This document shows positions 30,798-38,810 of a stretch of 64,000 bases of DNA, one piece after another; the first letter of the stretch is position 1; each line of letters starts with the position of its first letter. The notes below the pieces were generated by a model. The model did not search any database. It had not been told where the DNA came from and saw nothing but the letters and a program-made list of their open reading frames with translations. Origin of the DNA: CAVURS01 sp963795385. GTDB lineage: Bacteria > Actinomycetota > Actinomycetes > Actinomycetales > CAVURS01. Both the position numbers and the translations under genes were made by a program. The stretch covers positions 71,566-135,565 of the forward strand of contig CAWCHK010000011.1 in NCBI GenBank assembly GCA_963795385.1, in the 5' to 3' direction.

Positions 30798-31871
30798 ATG
30801 GCCGCCATCACGATGAAGACGATCGCCGAGCGGCTGGGCGTCAGCCGGATGACCGTGTCCAACGCCTACTCCCACCCCGACCAGCTCTCGGAGGAGCTGC
30901 GCACCCGGATCCTGGCCGAGGCCGACGCGCTGGGCTACTGCGGCCCCGACCCGGCCGCGCGGTCACTGTCGCAGGGTCGCAGCGGCACCGTGGGCGTCCT
31001 GTTCACCGACCGGCTGTCCTACGCGTTCTCGGACATCATGGCCACCCGATTCCTCTCCGGTGTGGCCGAGGTGCTCGAGGAGTTCGAGCTCGGCGTGACC
31101 GTCCTGGCCTCACCTCGCGGCGGGGGCGCAGGGGCCGTGACCAAGGCCGTCATCGACGGCCTGATCGTCTACTCCGTGGACGCCGACTCTCCGGGGCTGG
31201 CGGCGGCCCGCCGGCGCCAGATCCCGCTCGTCTTCGCCGATCAGCGGCCGGAGAAGGGGATCCCGTCGGTCGTCACGGCCGACCGCGCCGGCGCACTGTC
31301 GGCGGCCCGCCACGTGGTCGAGCTCGGGCACACCCGGGTGGGCCTGGTCACCGAGGCGATGGGCCTGGACCTGCGCGTGGTCCCGGCCCGCTCGCGGACG
31401 TACACGCACCACGTCGTCAGGGAGCGGATGACCGGCTGGCTCAAGGGCCTGGGCGACATAGAGCCCCTGGTGGTCAACGTGCCGGTCAACGGCCAGGAGG
31501 AGGGCGCGGCGGCCTTCCGGCTGATGCTGGAGACCGGGCCGGCCCCGACCGCGGTCCTCGCCCTGACCGACGAGCTCGCCCTCGGGGTGATCGCGGCAGC
31601 GGCCGAGGCCGGGCTGCGGATCCCGCAGGACCTCTCCGTCGTGGGCTTCGACGACTCACCCGCGGCGCCGCTGGCCCAACCCGCCCTGACCACCGTCCGG
31701 CAGCCGCAACGCGACAAGGGCCGGCGCTCGGCCGAGCTCCTCGTCGCCTCGCTCTCCGGGACGACGCCCGCCTCGCCCCGCCCCCTCCCCACCGAGCTCG
31801 TCGTGCGTTCCAGCACGGCGGAACCTGCGGCCAGAACCGCAGGCAAGGCCCCTAAGAAAAGGAACCGATGA
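30798..31871 (+). CDS. LacI-family transcriptional regulator
   Basis: The 357-residue repressor begins with the LacI HTH MKTIAERLGVSRMTVSNAYS and hinge region, then a periplasmic-binding-protein-like effector domain (VGVLFTDRLSYAFSD, GLIVYSVDADSP, VVTADRAGALSAARHVVELG, LALTDELALGVIAAAAEAG, VVGFDDSPAA). ATG 30798 gives six extra residues before the HTH. The likely operators lie directly upstream. The effector is unknown; it may control the RidA/dehydrogenase pair. Its stop overlaps a small ORF start (ATGA). Confidence 0.93.
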   Translation: MAAITMKTIAERLGVSRMTVSNAYSHPDQLSEELRTRILAEADALGYCGPDPAARSLSQGRSGTVGVLFTDRLSYAFSDIMATRFLSGVAEVLEEFELGVTVLASPRGGGAGAVTKAVIDGLIVYSVDADSPGLAAARRRQIPLVFADQRPEKGIPSVVTADRAGALSAARHVVELGHTRVGLVTEAMGLDLRVVPARSRTYTHHVVRERMTGWLKGLGDIEPLVVNVPVNGQEEGAAAFRLMLETGPAPTAVLALTDELALGVIAAAAEAGLRIPQDLSVVGFDDSPAAPLAQPALTTVRQPQRDKGRRSAELLVASLSGTTPASPRPLPTELVVRSSTAEPAARTAGKAPKKRNR

Positions 31872-32077
31872 TGGACTACGCGATGTTCTACCTGCTCGGC
31901 CTCGAACGAGCCCGCGACGAGGTCCGGTCCGCCCTCCCCGGTGCTCCGGTCGTCCTGGACCGGTCGCCCCGCCGCAGCCGGGTCCGGCTGGCCACCCGGC
32001 TGCGCGGTCTCGACCTGATGATCACCCGGCGGCGTACGCCACGGCCCGCCGGCGGCGCCCTGTGCGTCGACTGCTGA
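31868..32077 (+). CDS. Small basic protein coupled to the LacI gene (hypothetical)
   Basis: A 69-residue ORF starting inside the LacI stop codon; ATG 31868 and ATG 31871 are both possible. It has no recognisable domain: the N-terminus is MDYAMFYLLGLERARDEV and the rest is arginine-rich. The overlap with the LacI gene and normal local GC pattern argue for translation, but a chance ORF in GC-rich DNA cannot be excluded. Confidence 0.45.
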   Translation: MMDYAMFYLLGLERARDEVRSALPGAPVVLDRSPRRSRVRLATRLRGLDLMITRRRTPRPAGGALCVDC

Positions 32078-32094
32078 CACCGTCCGACAGGGTC

Positions 32095-32151
32095 GTCCTG
32101 ATCGGCATCCGCGACTGACCGATGGGGTCAGTCGCGGATGTCGATCAGGAC
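32095..32151. terminator. Long inverted repeat between convergent genes, probable bidirectional terminator
   Basis: The left arm 32095-32120 and right arm 32126-32151 are 26-bp reverse complements with one mismatch, separated by the loop GATGG. The right arm includes the stop codon and last codons of the quinone reductase. No T-run follows, as is usual for actinobacterial hairpin terminators. The left arm read on the plus strand ends CTGATCGGCATCCGCGACTGA, encoding LIGIRD-stop, almost the same as the reductase C-terminus LIDIRD-stop. Confidence 0.75.
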
Positions 32152-33150
32152 CTTGCCGATCGCTCCGTCCTCTACGGCGGCGTGGGCGTCGGCGGCCCGG
32201 TCCAGGGGGAAGTGATGCACCGGGAGGCCAGCGTCCGCCCCGACGTCCACGGCGCCGTCGAGTACCGCCGCCGAGACGTCCTCCACGGCGTACGCCTTGG
32301 CTTGTCTCGGTGCGGTGTAGAGGAGGACGAACTGCCAGCGCGCGTTCGGCGCCATCAGCGGCCGGACCGGCAGGGTGAGCTCGTTGCCGCCGTTGTTCGC
32401 GTAGATCGCCACCGAGCCGAGATGGGCGATCACCGCGGCGTCGATGCCCGCGTTGGCGGCGGGGTTGACCTCGACGATCGTGTCGACGCCGCGCTCGCTG
32501 ATCTTGCGGACCTCGGTCACGACGTCCTGCTGCCGGTAGTCGATGACGTGGTCCGCGCCGGCCGCCGCAGCGAGCTGGGCCTTGGCCGGGCCGCTGACCG
32601 TCGCGATCACCGTGGCGTCCGACCAGCGAGCGAGCTGGATCGCTGCATTGCCAACGGCTCCCGCGCCTCCGGCCACGAGCACGACCCGGCCGGACATCGT
32701 GCCGGGACCCAGCCGGTGCGGTCCCTCCTCGGTCACGGTCAGGCAGCGATGCGCGGTGACGAACGGCACGCCCAGCGCGGCGCCGAGGTCGAAGCTCGCG
32801 GCGTCCGGGAGCAGCACGACCTGGCGGGCCGGGACGAGCGCGAACTCCTGCGCCGTACCCTGCGCTCGCTGGTAGGCCGCCTCCCAGGTCCAGACCCGCA
32901 AACCGTGCAACGCGGCCTCCACGCCGGGCCCGACGGCGTCGACGACGCCCGCGCCGTCGTGGTTCGGCACCTGCGGCGGCGTGACCGGCTGGCCCGGCCC
33001 GTCGCCCTCGCGGGCCTTCCAGTCGGTCGGGTTGACGCCCGAGCGGTGCATCCGCACCCGGACCTCTCCCGGACCCGGGTCGGCCAGCGGCTGGTCGACC
33101 AGGTGGATCACGTCCGCGGCGCCGGTCTCGGTGTAGAGCGCAGCCTTCAT
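32128..33150 (-). CDS. NADPH:quinone reductase / zeta-crystallin-type medium-chain dehydrogenase
   Basis: A 340-residue protein of the MDR superfamily: MKAALYTETGAADVIHLVD, SGVNPTDWKAREG, PNHDGAGVVDAVGPGV, and the Rossmann motif VVLVAGGAGAVGNAAIQLARW. It lacks structural and catalytic zinc cysteines, as in quinone oxidoreductases. The C-terminus AIGKVLIDIRD is standard. It probably reduces a quinone or an alpha,beta-unsaturated carbonyl with NADPH. It stands alone; its end forms the right arm of a long hairpin. Confidence 0.92.
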   Translation of the reverse strand: MKAALYTETGAADVIHLVDQPLADPGPGEVRVRMHRSGVNPTDWKAREGDGPGQPVTPPQVPNHDGAGVVDAVGPGVEAALHGLRVWTWEAAYQRAQGTAQEFALVPARQVVLLPDAASFDLGAALGVPFVTAHRCLTVTEEGPHRLGPGTMSGRVVLVAGGAGAVGNAAIQLARWSDATVIATVSGPAKAQLAAAAGADHVIDYRQQDVVTEVRKISERGVDTIVEVNPAANAGIDAAVIAHLGSVAIYANNGGNELTLPVRPLMAPNARWQFVLLYTAPRQAKAYAVEDVSAAVLDGAVDVGADAGLPVHHFPLDRAADAHAAVEDGAIGKVLIDIRD

Positions 33151-33196
33151 CGTCGGTCTCCGTCCATGCCCTCATCCTCGGCCACGAGGCTGACTC

Positions 33197-33562
33197 TCAT
33201 CGCACCACAGTGACGCGGTCGGCCAGCCCGTAGAGGGTGAGGAACTCCCGGACCGAGCGCGAGGGGTGCTCGATCCGCACCGGGCCCTGAGCGGCGACGA
33301 CGGCCAGGAAGGCGGCCAGGGTCGCGTCGCAGAACGTCAGCTGCGCGGTCTCGACCACCAGGGCCCGTGGCTGCTCAGCCTGGAACCGCTCGATGGCCTG
33401 GAGCCGCTCGATGGCCTGGAACCGCTCGATGGCCTGGGCCGACAGCACGCGGAGGCGCTCCCGCAGGCTGAGGTCCACGTCGCCGTGCAGGGTGAGGAAC
33501 AGCTCCTCGTCCCTGACGACGGCGGTGACCCGGCCCGGCAGCGCCTCCGCGTCGGACGGCAT
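33197..33562 (-). CDS. STAS-domain protein (anti-sigma factor antagonist type) with hexapeptide repeats
   Basis: A 121-residue STAS protein: ELFLTLHGDVDLSLRERL at the N-terminus, ALVVETAQLTFCDATLAAFL where the phospho-acceptor Ser is expected, and GPVRIEHPSRSVREFLTLYGL at the end. The usual DSSG site reads FCDATLAAF, so a Thr replaces the Ser region and regulation by phosphorylation is doubtful. Residues about 43-60 are three tandem copies of the hexapeptide AIERFQ/AIERLQ, encoded by an 18-bp DNA repeat, which lengthen the helix after strand two. It lies 3 bp from glsB and near a response regulator, a stress-response neighbourhood. Confidence 0.85.
   Translation of the reverse strand: MPSDAEALPGRVTAVVRDEELFLTLHGDVDLSLRERLRVLSAQAIERFQAIERLQAIERFQAEQPRALVVETAQLTFCDATLAAFLAVVAAQGPVRIEHPSRSVREFLTLYGLADRVTVVR
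33382..33435. repeat. 18-bp tandem repeat, three copies, in the STAS gene
   Basis: GGAACCGCTCGATGGCCT is repeated at 33382, 33400 and 33418 with one base difference in the middle copy. It encodes the AIERFQ/AIERLQ hexapeptides on the minus strand. The near-identity at DNA level suggests recent slippage. Confidence 0.9.
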
Positions 33563-33565
33563 GGC

Positions 33566-33850
33566 TCAGCTACGCACCGCGCGACGGTTGCCGCTGCCGA
33601 CCCGGGTCCAGACCAGCAGGGCGATGACCGCCCCGATGACCGAGCCGATGATGCCCGAGGGCTGGAAGAAGCCGCTCTGCGAGTCCTTGTGGAAGAGCAG
33701 GTACCCGAGGAAGCCGCCGATGAACGACCCGACGATTCCCAGCACGATGGTCATCAGGATCGAGATGTCCTGCTTGCCAGGGACCAGGAGGCGGGCGAGT
33801 GCGCCGGCCACCAGTCCGATGACGACGAGGCTGACGATGAGACCCAGCAT
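33566..33850 (-). CDS. GlsB/YeaQ/YmgE family stress-response membrane protein
   Basis: A 94-residue hydrophobic protein with three membrane segments and the family pattern VSLVVIGLVAGALARLLVPG, MTIVLGIVGSFIGGFLGYLL and SGIIGSVIGAVIALLVWTR. ATG 33850 has AAGGG upstream; the longer in-frame start at 33889 runs into the operator-like repeats. Such proteins are transglycosylase-associated by name, but their role is unclear. It is divergent from the LuxR response regulator, which probably controls it. Confidence 0.92.
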   Translation of the reverse strand: MLGLIVSLVVIGLVAGALARLLVPGKQDISILMTIVLGIVGSFIGGFLGYLLFHKDSQSGFFQPSGIIGSVIGAVIALLVWTRVGSGNRRAVRS

Positions 33851-33887
33851 GACGAACCCTTCTGTTGGTGGAGGTAGCGACGAAACC

Positions 33888-33918
33888 ACCCCTAGGGCTG
33901 GTGCGGTACACCCCTAGG
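33888..33918. promoter_or_regulatory. Two ACCCCTAGG boxes in the glsB/luxR intergenic region
   Basis: ACCCCTAGG occurs at 33888-33896 and 33910-33918, exactly 22 bp (two helical turns) apart, each containing the palindrome CCTAGG. The second box is 18 bp before the response regulator start and the first 38 bp before glsB, so both promoters would be covered. A dimer of the LuxR-type regulator is the obvious candidate to bind. Confidence 0.65.
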
Positions 33919-33935
33919 TGGGTTAACGTCGAGGG

Positions 33936-34610
33936 ATGACGGCACACCGCTCCCCCGGCCCGGTGTGCGTCGCCCTGGTCGACGACTACGACGTCGTGCT
34001 GGCCGGGGTGGCCAAGATGCTCGACCCCTACCGGGACCGCGTGGTGGTCGCCGAGATCGACGCCAACCGGCCGGTTTCCGACGACGTGGACGTCGCGCTC
34101 TACGACTCCTTCGCCCAGCCGGAGTCCAACCACGACGAGATCGACTCGCTGATCGCCAACCCGCACGCCCGCCGGGTCGTGGTCTACACCTGGAACTTCC
34201 ACCCCGACCTGATCGAGACTGCGCGCCGCCGCGGGGCGCACGGCTACCTCTCCAAGACCCTCCCCGCCCGCGACCTCGTCTCCGCGCTGGAGGCGGTCCA
34301 CGCCGGGGAGATCGTGGTCAGCGATCCCCCGGCCCGGCGGCGCGGGACGCCGGTCGGCCTGGACTGGCCCGGTCGCGGCGAGGGCCTGACCGACCGTGAG
34401 GCGGAGATCCTGGCCCTCATCACCCAGGGCAAGAACAACGCCGAGGTCGCGCAGCTGACCTACCTCAGCCCCAACACCGTGAAGTCCTACGTCCGCACGA
34501 TCTACCGCAAGATCGACGTCGACAGCCGGACCAAGGCGGTGCTCTGGGGCGTGAACCACGGCTTCACCCCTGACCATCACCGGATCGACCACTGGCGTGG
34601 AGGACCCTGA
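33936..34610 (+). CDS. LuxR/NarL-type response regulator
   Basis: The 224-residue protein has a receiver domain (residues about 10-125: Asp16/Asp17 in LVDDYD, candidate phospho-acceptor Asp57 in VALYDSF, Lys107 in GYLSKTLP) and a C-terminal LuxR HTH (LTDREAEILALITQGKNNAE, LSPNTVKSYVRTIYRKI). No histidine kinase is nearby, so it is an orphan regulator, possibly input-independent. ATG 33936 follows GAGGG closely. Its probable sites lie in the promoter region shared with glsB. Confidence 0.92.
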   Translation: MTAHRSPGPVCVALVDDYDVVLAGVAKMLDPYRDRVVVAEIDANRPVSDDVDVALYDSFAQPESNHDEIDSLIANPHARRVVVYTWNFHPDLIETARRRGAHGYLSKTLPARDLVSALEAVHAGEIVVSDPPARRRGTPVGLDWPGRGEGLTDREAEILALITQGKNNAEVAQLTYLSPNTVKSYVRTIYRKIDVDSRTKAVLWGVNHGFTPDHHRIDHWRGGP

Positions 34611-34630
34611 CGGCACGCCACACTGGCCGG

Positions 34631-35434
34631 ATGAACCGGGTCGTCAGTGCCGAGCTCGAGGTCCTGGTGGAGTCGCCGGCCCGGCTCGCGGTGCAGGTGG
34701 CCGTCGCCGGCCCGGAGCGGTACGCCGCGCAGGAGGAGATCTCGGTCACGCTCGACGGTCAGCCCTGCCGGTGGGAGGAGGTGGCCGCCCCGCACGGCGG
34801 CCGGCTCTGGGTGGTCGACGTCAGGTCCGGCCGCCTCGACATCTCCTACGTCGCCACCCTGTCCGGCCGCACCGCTCCCCTGACGGTCGACGTGGCGGAC
34901 GAGCTGACCTACCTGCGGCCGAGCCGGTTCTGTGAGTCGGACCGCCTCGTGGGCTTCGCCTCCCGCCAGTTCCGGCGCATCGTCGACCCGCACGAGATCC
35001 TCGCCGCGGTGTCCTCCTGGGTGGGTACGCAGCTCGAATACATCTCCGGCAGCAGCGGCCCCACCGACGGCGCGGTCGACACGCTCCTCGCCGGCCGGGG
35101 CGTGTGCCGCGACTTCGCGCACCTCGCCGTCGCCCTGCTGCGCGCGATGGAGATCCCGGCCCGGCTCGCCGCCGTCTACGCGCCTGGGCTGGACCCGATG
35201 GACTTCCACGCCGTGGCCGAGGCGTCGGTCGACGGCCGGTGGTACGTCGTCGACGCCACCCTCCTGGCACCGCGAGAGTCGTTGGTGCGCATCACGACCG
35301 GCCGGGACGCGGCCGACACGGCCTTCCTCTCCTCGTACGGCGGCCGGGTCGACGTGAGCGCCATGACCGTGACCGCCACCGTGCAGGGCGACCTGCCGGA
35401 GGAGGACGTGCGCGCGCTGGTCCAGCTCGGCTGA
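34631..35434 (+). CDS. Transglutaminase-like domain protein
   Basis: The 267-residue protein has an N-terminal beta-rich part and a transglutaminase-like core: Cys159 in GRGVCRDFAHLAVALLRAM, His193 in DFHAVAEA and Asp208 in YVVDAT form the papain-like triad. No signal peptide is visible, so it should be cytosolic. The family includes proteases and cross-linking enzymes; the substrate is unknown. It follows the response regulator by 20 bp on the same strand and converges with the flavin reductase, ending 9 bp away. Confidence 0.9.
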   Translation: MNRVVSAELEVLVESPARLAVQVAVAGPERYAAQEEISVTLDGQPCRWEEVAAPHGGRLWVVDVRSGRLDISYVATLSGRTAPLTVDVADELTYLRPSRFCESDRLVGFASRQFRRIVDPHEILAAVSSWVGTQLEYISGSSGPTDGAVDTLLAGRGVCRDFAHLAVALLRAMEIPARLAAVYAPGLDPMDFHAVAEASVDGRWYVVDATLLAPRESLVRITTGRDAADTAFLSSYGGRVDVSAMTVTATVQGDLPEEDVRALVQLG

Positions 35435-35443
35435 GGCCGCCTG

Positions 35444-36784
35444 TCACGCACCAGAGACACTGCGGCGCAAGGCCTTCAGCGCGTCCACGTAAACCTCGGA
35501 GAAGGTCGGGAAGGGCTGGATCGTGTCGCTCAGCACGTCGAGCGGGATGCGGCCGCGGATCGCGAGCGTGGCCTGCTGCAGCCACTCGCCCGCCTCGGGC
35601 CCGATCGCGTAGGCACCCGTCAGCCGCTCTCCGTCGCTCAGCAGGGTGAGGAAGCCGTTGGACTCGGCGTAGGCCCGGGTGTAGGTCTCGGTCTTCGCCA
35701 CCTGCGACAGCAGGGCGGTCCCGGTGAACGGTGCCTCGGTCGCGCCCACGGAGGCCGCCTGCGGGTCCGTGAAGACGGCTCGCGGCACGGCCTCGTAGTG
35801 AGCCTCACGCGGCTCGCCGAGGATGTTCGAGGCGACCACCTCGCCCTGGTACTTGCCGACGTGGGTGAGCTGCCAGATCCCGGTGATGTCGCCGACGGCC
35901 CACACGCCGTCAGCCACCCGCAGCCGGGCGTCGACGGGTACGCCGCGGGCAGCGGCCCCGGCCCGGACGCCCACGGTCTCCAGGCCCAGCCCGTCGACCC
36001 GCGGCCGGCGGCCGGTGGCGACCAGCAGGTGGTCGCCGCGGAGCTCACGCCCGTCGTCGAGCGCGACGACGAACTCATCGACGTCCCGGCGGGCGGCGAC
36101 CGTCCGGACACCGAGCTCGAGCTCGACGCCGTCGCGCCGCAGCACCTCGCCGAGGGCGTCGCCCATCGGCGCGGCCTCGCGCGGCAGGACGCGCTCCTCG
36201 CGCCCGATCAGGACCACCTCGCCGCCGAGACGGCGTACGGCCTGGGCCATCTCGACCCCGACCGGGCCGCCGCCGAGGACGAGCAGGCGCCGCGGGACGG
36301 CCCTCATCCCGGTCACCTCGCGATTGGTCCAGAGGCCCTCGAGGCCGCGCAGGCCGGGGACGTCCGGGATCACCGGGTCCGCGCCCGAGGCGATGACGAC
36401 GTGGTCGGCGGTGTGCCGCACGCCGTCCACCTCGACCGCACCGGGGCCGGCGAGGCGGCCGGTCCCCCGCAGGAGGGTGATCCCGGCGCCGGCGAGCCAG
36501 CGCTCCTGACCGGCGTCGGAGTAGTCCGACACCATGAAGTCGCGCCAGGCCAGCACCGCCGCGACATCGACCTCGGCCGTGGCCGCCGCCTCGCGGGCGG
36601 CGTGCACCGCCTCGCCCGGTCGCAGCAGGGTCTTGGACGGGATGCAGGCCCAGTAGGAGCACTCGCCGCCGACCAGCTCGCGCTCGACGAGGGCGACCCG
36701 GAGGCCACCCTCGGCGAGCGCGCCCGCACAGTGCTCTCCCGGCGACCCGCCACCGATGACGATGGCGTCGAAGTCGGCGCTCAC
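35444..36784 (-). CDS. Pyridine nucleotide-disulfide oxidoreductase (class I, atypical C-terminus)
   Basis: The 446-residue flavoprotein has the FAD motif AIVIGGGSPGEHCAGAL, the redox-active pair Cys42 and Cys47 in GGECSYWACIPSK, NAD(P) motif RLLVLGGGPVGVEMAQAV and VWAVGDITG. The dimerisation domain lacks the usual catalytic HPT: the sequence is PFPTFSE with Phe425 in place of His. It is therefore related to dihydrolipoamide and mycothione reductases but need not reduce those substrates. Its ATG overlaps the stop of the VOC protein (ATGA), so the two are co-translated. Confidence 0.9.
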   Translation of the reverse strand: MSADFDAIVIGGGSPGEHCAGALAEGGLRVALVERELVGGECSYWACIPSKTLLRPGEAVHAAREAAATAEVDVAAVLAWRDFMVSDYSDAGQERWLAGAGITLLRGTGRLAGPGAVEVDGVRHTADHVVIASGADPVIPDVPGLRGLEGLWTNREVTGMRAVPRRLLVLGGGPVGVEMAQAVRRLGGEVVLIGREERVLPREAAPMGDALGEVLRRDGVELELGVRTVAARRDVDEFVVALDDGRELRGDHLLVATGRRPRVDGLGLETVGVRAGAAARGVPVDARLRVADGVWAVGDITGIWQLTHVGKYQGEVVASNILGEPREAHYEAVPRAVFTDPQAASVGATEAPFTGTALLSQVAKTETYTRAYAESNGFLTLLSDGERLTGAYAIGPEAGEWLQQATLAIRGRIPLDVLSDTIQPFPTFSEVYVDALKALRRSVSGA

Positions 36785-37455
36785 GTCGGCAGGGTCTCGC
36801 CGGCCCGCTCCCGCACCATGTAGTCGGCGTACCAGTCCGGCCAGTCGGCGTCGGCCTGGCCGGTGCGCTCCTCGTGCTTCCCGTGGGCGGCGGCCGCGCG
36901 ACGCAGCGCCTGGGCCAGGTCGCCCACGGAGGGGTACGCCGTCTCGCTCGCGTCCACCCGGCCCGGCAGCCGCGAGGTGACCTCCTGGAACAGCCAGCCG
37001 TTGCCGTCCGGGTCGGCGAACGACGCGAACGTGCCGTAGCTGCTGCGGTCCGGCGCCGGCCCGCTCACCCGGGCGTCCTCGCCCGCGTGGTGGAAGACCC
37101 CGCCGGCGTCGTGGAAGAGCTCACTCACCTCGACGCCGCGCTCGACCAGCTCGGCGCGCGCGGCCTCGATGTCGGAGACGACCAGCTGCAGGCCCTGGGT
37201 CGACCCCGGCGCGGCCGCGGTGACGTTCTTGCCGAAGATGACGGAGCAGCCCGAGCCCGTCGGCGTCAGCTGCACCACGCGGAAGTCGTCGCCCGTGGCG
37301 AAGTCGGCGTCGAGCCGCCAGCCGAGCCCGGCGTAGAACTCCTTGGCCCGGTCGACGTCGGACACGGGGATGACGACGACCTCGAGCCTCATGTCCACCA
37401 GCTTCACGCTCAAGGTGTCGGTGGTCTCTTCGCTATGCACCTGCATGTTGCTCAT
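36781..37455 (-). CDS. VOC-family (glyoxalase/dioxygenase fold) protein
   Basis: A 224-residue protein with one vicinal-oxygen-chelate domain: MRLEVVVIPVSDVDRAKEFY, GLGWRLDADF, FRVVQLTPTGSGCSVIFG, and FASFADPDGNGWLFQEVTSR. A C-terminal extension (QADADWPDWYADYMVRERAG) is common in actinobacterial members. ATG 37455 follows GGAGGTAGCG. It overlaps the start region of the upstream membrane-protein gene by 23 bp and the downstream reductase by 4 bp. The reaction is unknown. Confidence 0.9.
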   Translation of the reverse strand: MSNMQVHSEETTDTLSVKLVDMRLEVVVIPVSDVDRAKEFYAGLGWRLDADFATGDDFRVVQLTPTGSGCSVIFGKNVTAAAPGSTQGLQLVVSDIEAARAELVERGVEVSELFHDAGGVFHHAGEDARVSGPAPDRSSYGTFASFADPDGNGWLFQEVTSRLPGRVDASETAYPSVGDLAQALRRAAAAHGKHEERTGQADADWPDWYADYMVRERAGETLPT

Positions 37456-38788
37456 CGCTACCTCCAGGTTGGGCCTTGCGTCTGATGTCGTAGTGCAGGA
37501 CCAGGAACGGGAAGCCGAAGACCCAGAAGGCATGCTCGGCCCGCAACGCGCCGGACTCGACGTACACATCCAGCTCCTCGCTGAAGCCGGGGACGCCGAG
37601 CGTCGTCAGCTCGCGGGACTCGGCGTCGATGAGCGTCAGGTAGTGGCCCGGGTGGCCCAGGCCGCTGCGGCTGGTCAGCACCAGCCCGCCTCCCGGCCGG
37701 GCCCGGGGTACGAGCGTCGCCGTGAAGCTGGCCTGCGGCAACGGGAAGCCCACGCTCACGAAGCCCCGCTCCTGGCCGCCCTCCTGAGCGCGGTACGTCG
37801 TGTAGATGCCGACGTAGATCGGCTCGTCGGTGTCGGCGTACGAGCGGATCCAGCCCCGGATGTCGAGGCCCGGCCTCACCCCACCGCCGGTGTCGCCGCC
37901 GGCGGAGGTGATCGTGTCGATCCGGCTGCGGACGCCGCGCTGGGCCTCGCGCTGGTTCATCGGGACGCTGGCCTGGCCGAGTGGCCGGGCCACGAGCGTG
38001 CGGTAGAGGAGGTAGCCCGGGCGCACCCACGCCCGCCACTGCGGGTCGATGTCGAGAGTGAATCTCGTGGTGTGCTCGTAGAACTCGCGAACCAGCGGGT
38101 CGACCTGCGCCGGGTCGAGCTCGGGCCCGGCCAGCGCGTCCACCGACGCGACGATCCCCACGTCGTCCGCCGCCGCGCGGTAGGTGCCGCCGAGCGTCGC
38201 GGCCAGCTCCTTGACGTAGCCGGTCCCGACGTAGCGCGTGCGCGACTCCAGGGGCACGACGAACGGGAGCTCCTCGGCCCGGGCGCGCTCGGCGAGCAGG
38301 CTGACCTGCGCGTCCCGGAAGACAGCGGCCGACACGGACCGGTAGGCGAGCACGCTCGCGGCCGCGACGACGGCACCCGGTGCGCGCCGGCGCTCCAGGG
38401 CCACGCCGACCGCGAGCCCGACGAGCGGTCCGAGCGCGACCTTCTGCGGGCGCACCCCCATCAGGCCGGCGAGAGCTCCCGTCGCCGTACCCACCAGGCG
38501 CGGGCCGGCGCCGGCCTGCCGGTCGGCGAGCCAGCCGATCGGTGCCGCGATGGCCATGCTGGCGGCGATCCGGCCCGGGAGCCGGGGAATCTGGTTCTCG
38601 CGCAACCGGACTCGGCTCGCTGCGTCGGTGATGGTGAGGGCGGCCGCCCCGGCGACCGCTGCCGCAAGCGCTCTTCGGGGGCCTCGACGGCCAGCCAGGG
38701 CGAGGCCGGCGATCCCACCCAGTCCCGCGGCGAAGGCCGCGCTGCCTGCGCGGCCCGGGCCCTGCCGTGCGGCTGCCACTCGTCGCAA
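37433..38788 (-). CDS. Conserved membrane protein of unknown function
   Basis: A 451-residue protein I cannot assign. The first about 150 residues contain several hydrophobic segments (AAFAAGLGGIAGLALAG, ALAAAVAGAAALTITDAA, GLMGVRPQKVALGPLVGLAV). The soluble C-terminal two thirds contain VGTGYVKELAATLGGTYRAA, FYEHTTRFTLDIDPQWRAWV, GYLLYRTLVARPLGQASVPM and RSYADTDEPIYVGIYTTY. The start is TTG 38788 or GTG 38779. It is first in a three-gene overlap series with the VOC protein and flavin reductase. Even codon usage and the overlaps support it as a real gene. Confidence 0.8.
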   Translation of the reverse strand: MRRVAAARQGPGRAGSAAFAAGLGGIAGLALAGRRGPRRALAAAVAGAAALTITDAASRVRLRENQIPRLPGRIAASMAIAAPIGWLADRQAGAGPRLVGTATGALAGLMGVRPQKVALGPLVGLAVGVALERRRAPGAVVAAASVLAYRSVSAAVFRDAQVSLLAERARAEELPFVVPLESRTRYVGTGYVKELAATLGGTYRAAADDVGIVASVDALAGPELDPAQVDPLVREFYEHTTRFTLDIDPQWRAWVRPGYLLYRTLVARPLGQASVPMNQREAQRGVRSRIDTITSAGGDTGGGVRPGLDIRGWIRSYADTDEPIYVGIYTTYRAQEGGQERGFVSVGFPLPQASFTATLVPRARPGGGLVLTSRSGLGHPGHYLTLIDAESRELTTLGVPGFSEELDVYVESGALRAEHAFWVFGFPFLVLHYDIRRKAQPGGSDEQHAGA

Positions 38789-38810
38789 CCTACCCCCAGC
38801 GCCGGCGGCC

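Noticed and set aside
33382..33435. Possible CRISPR or mobile element repeat
   Set aside because: The 18-bp repeat is in frame inside a coding region and encodes hexapeptides.
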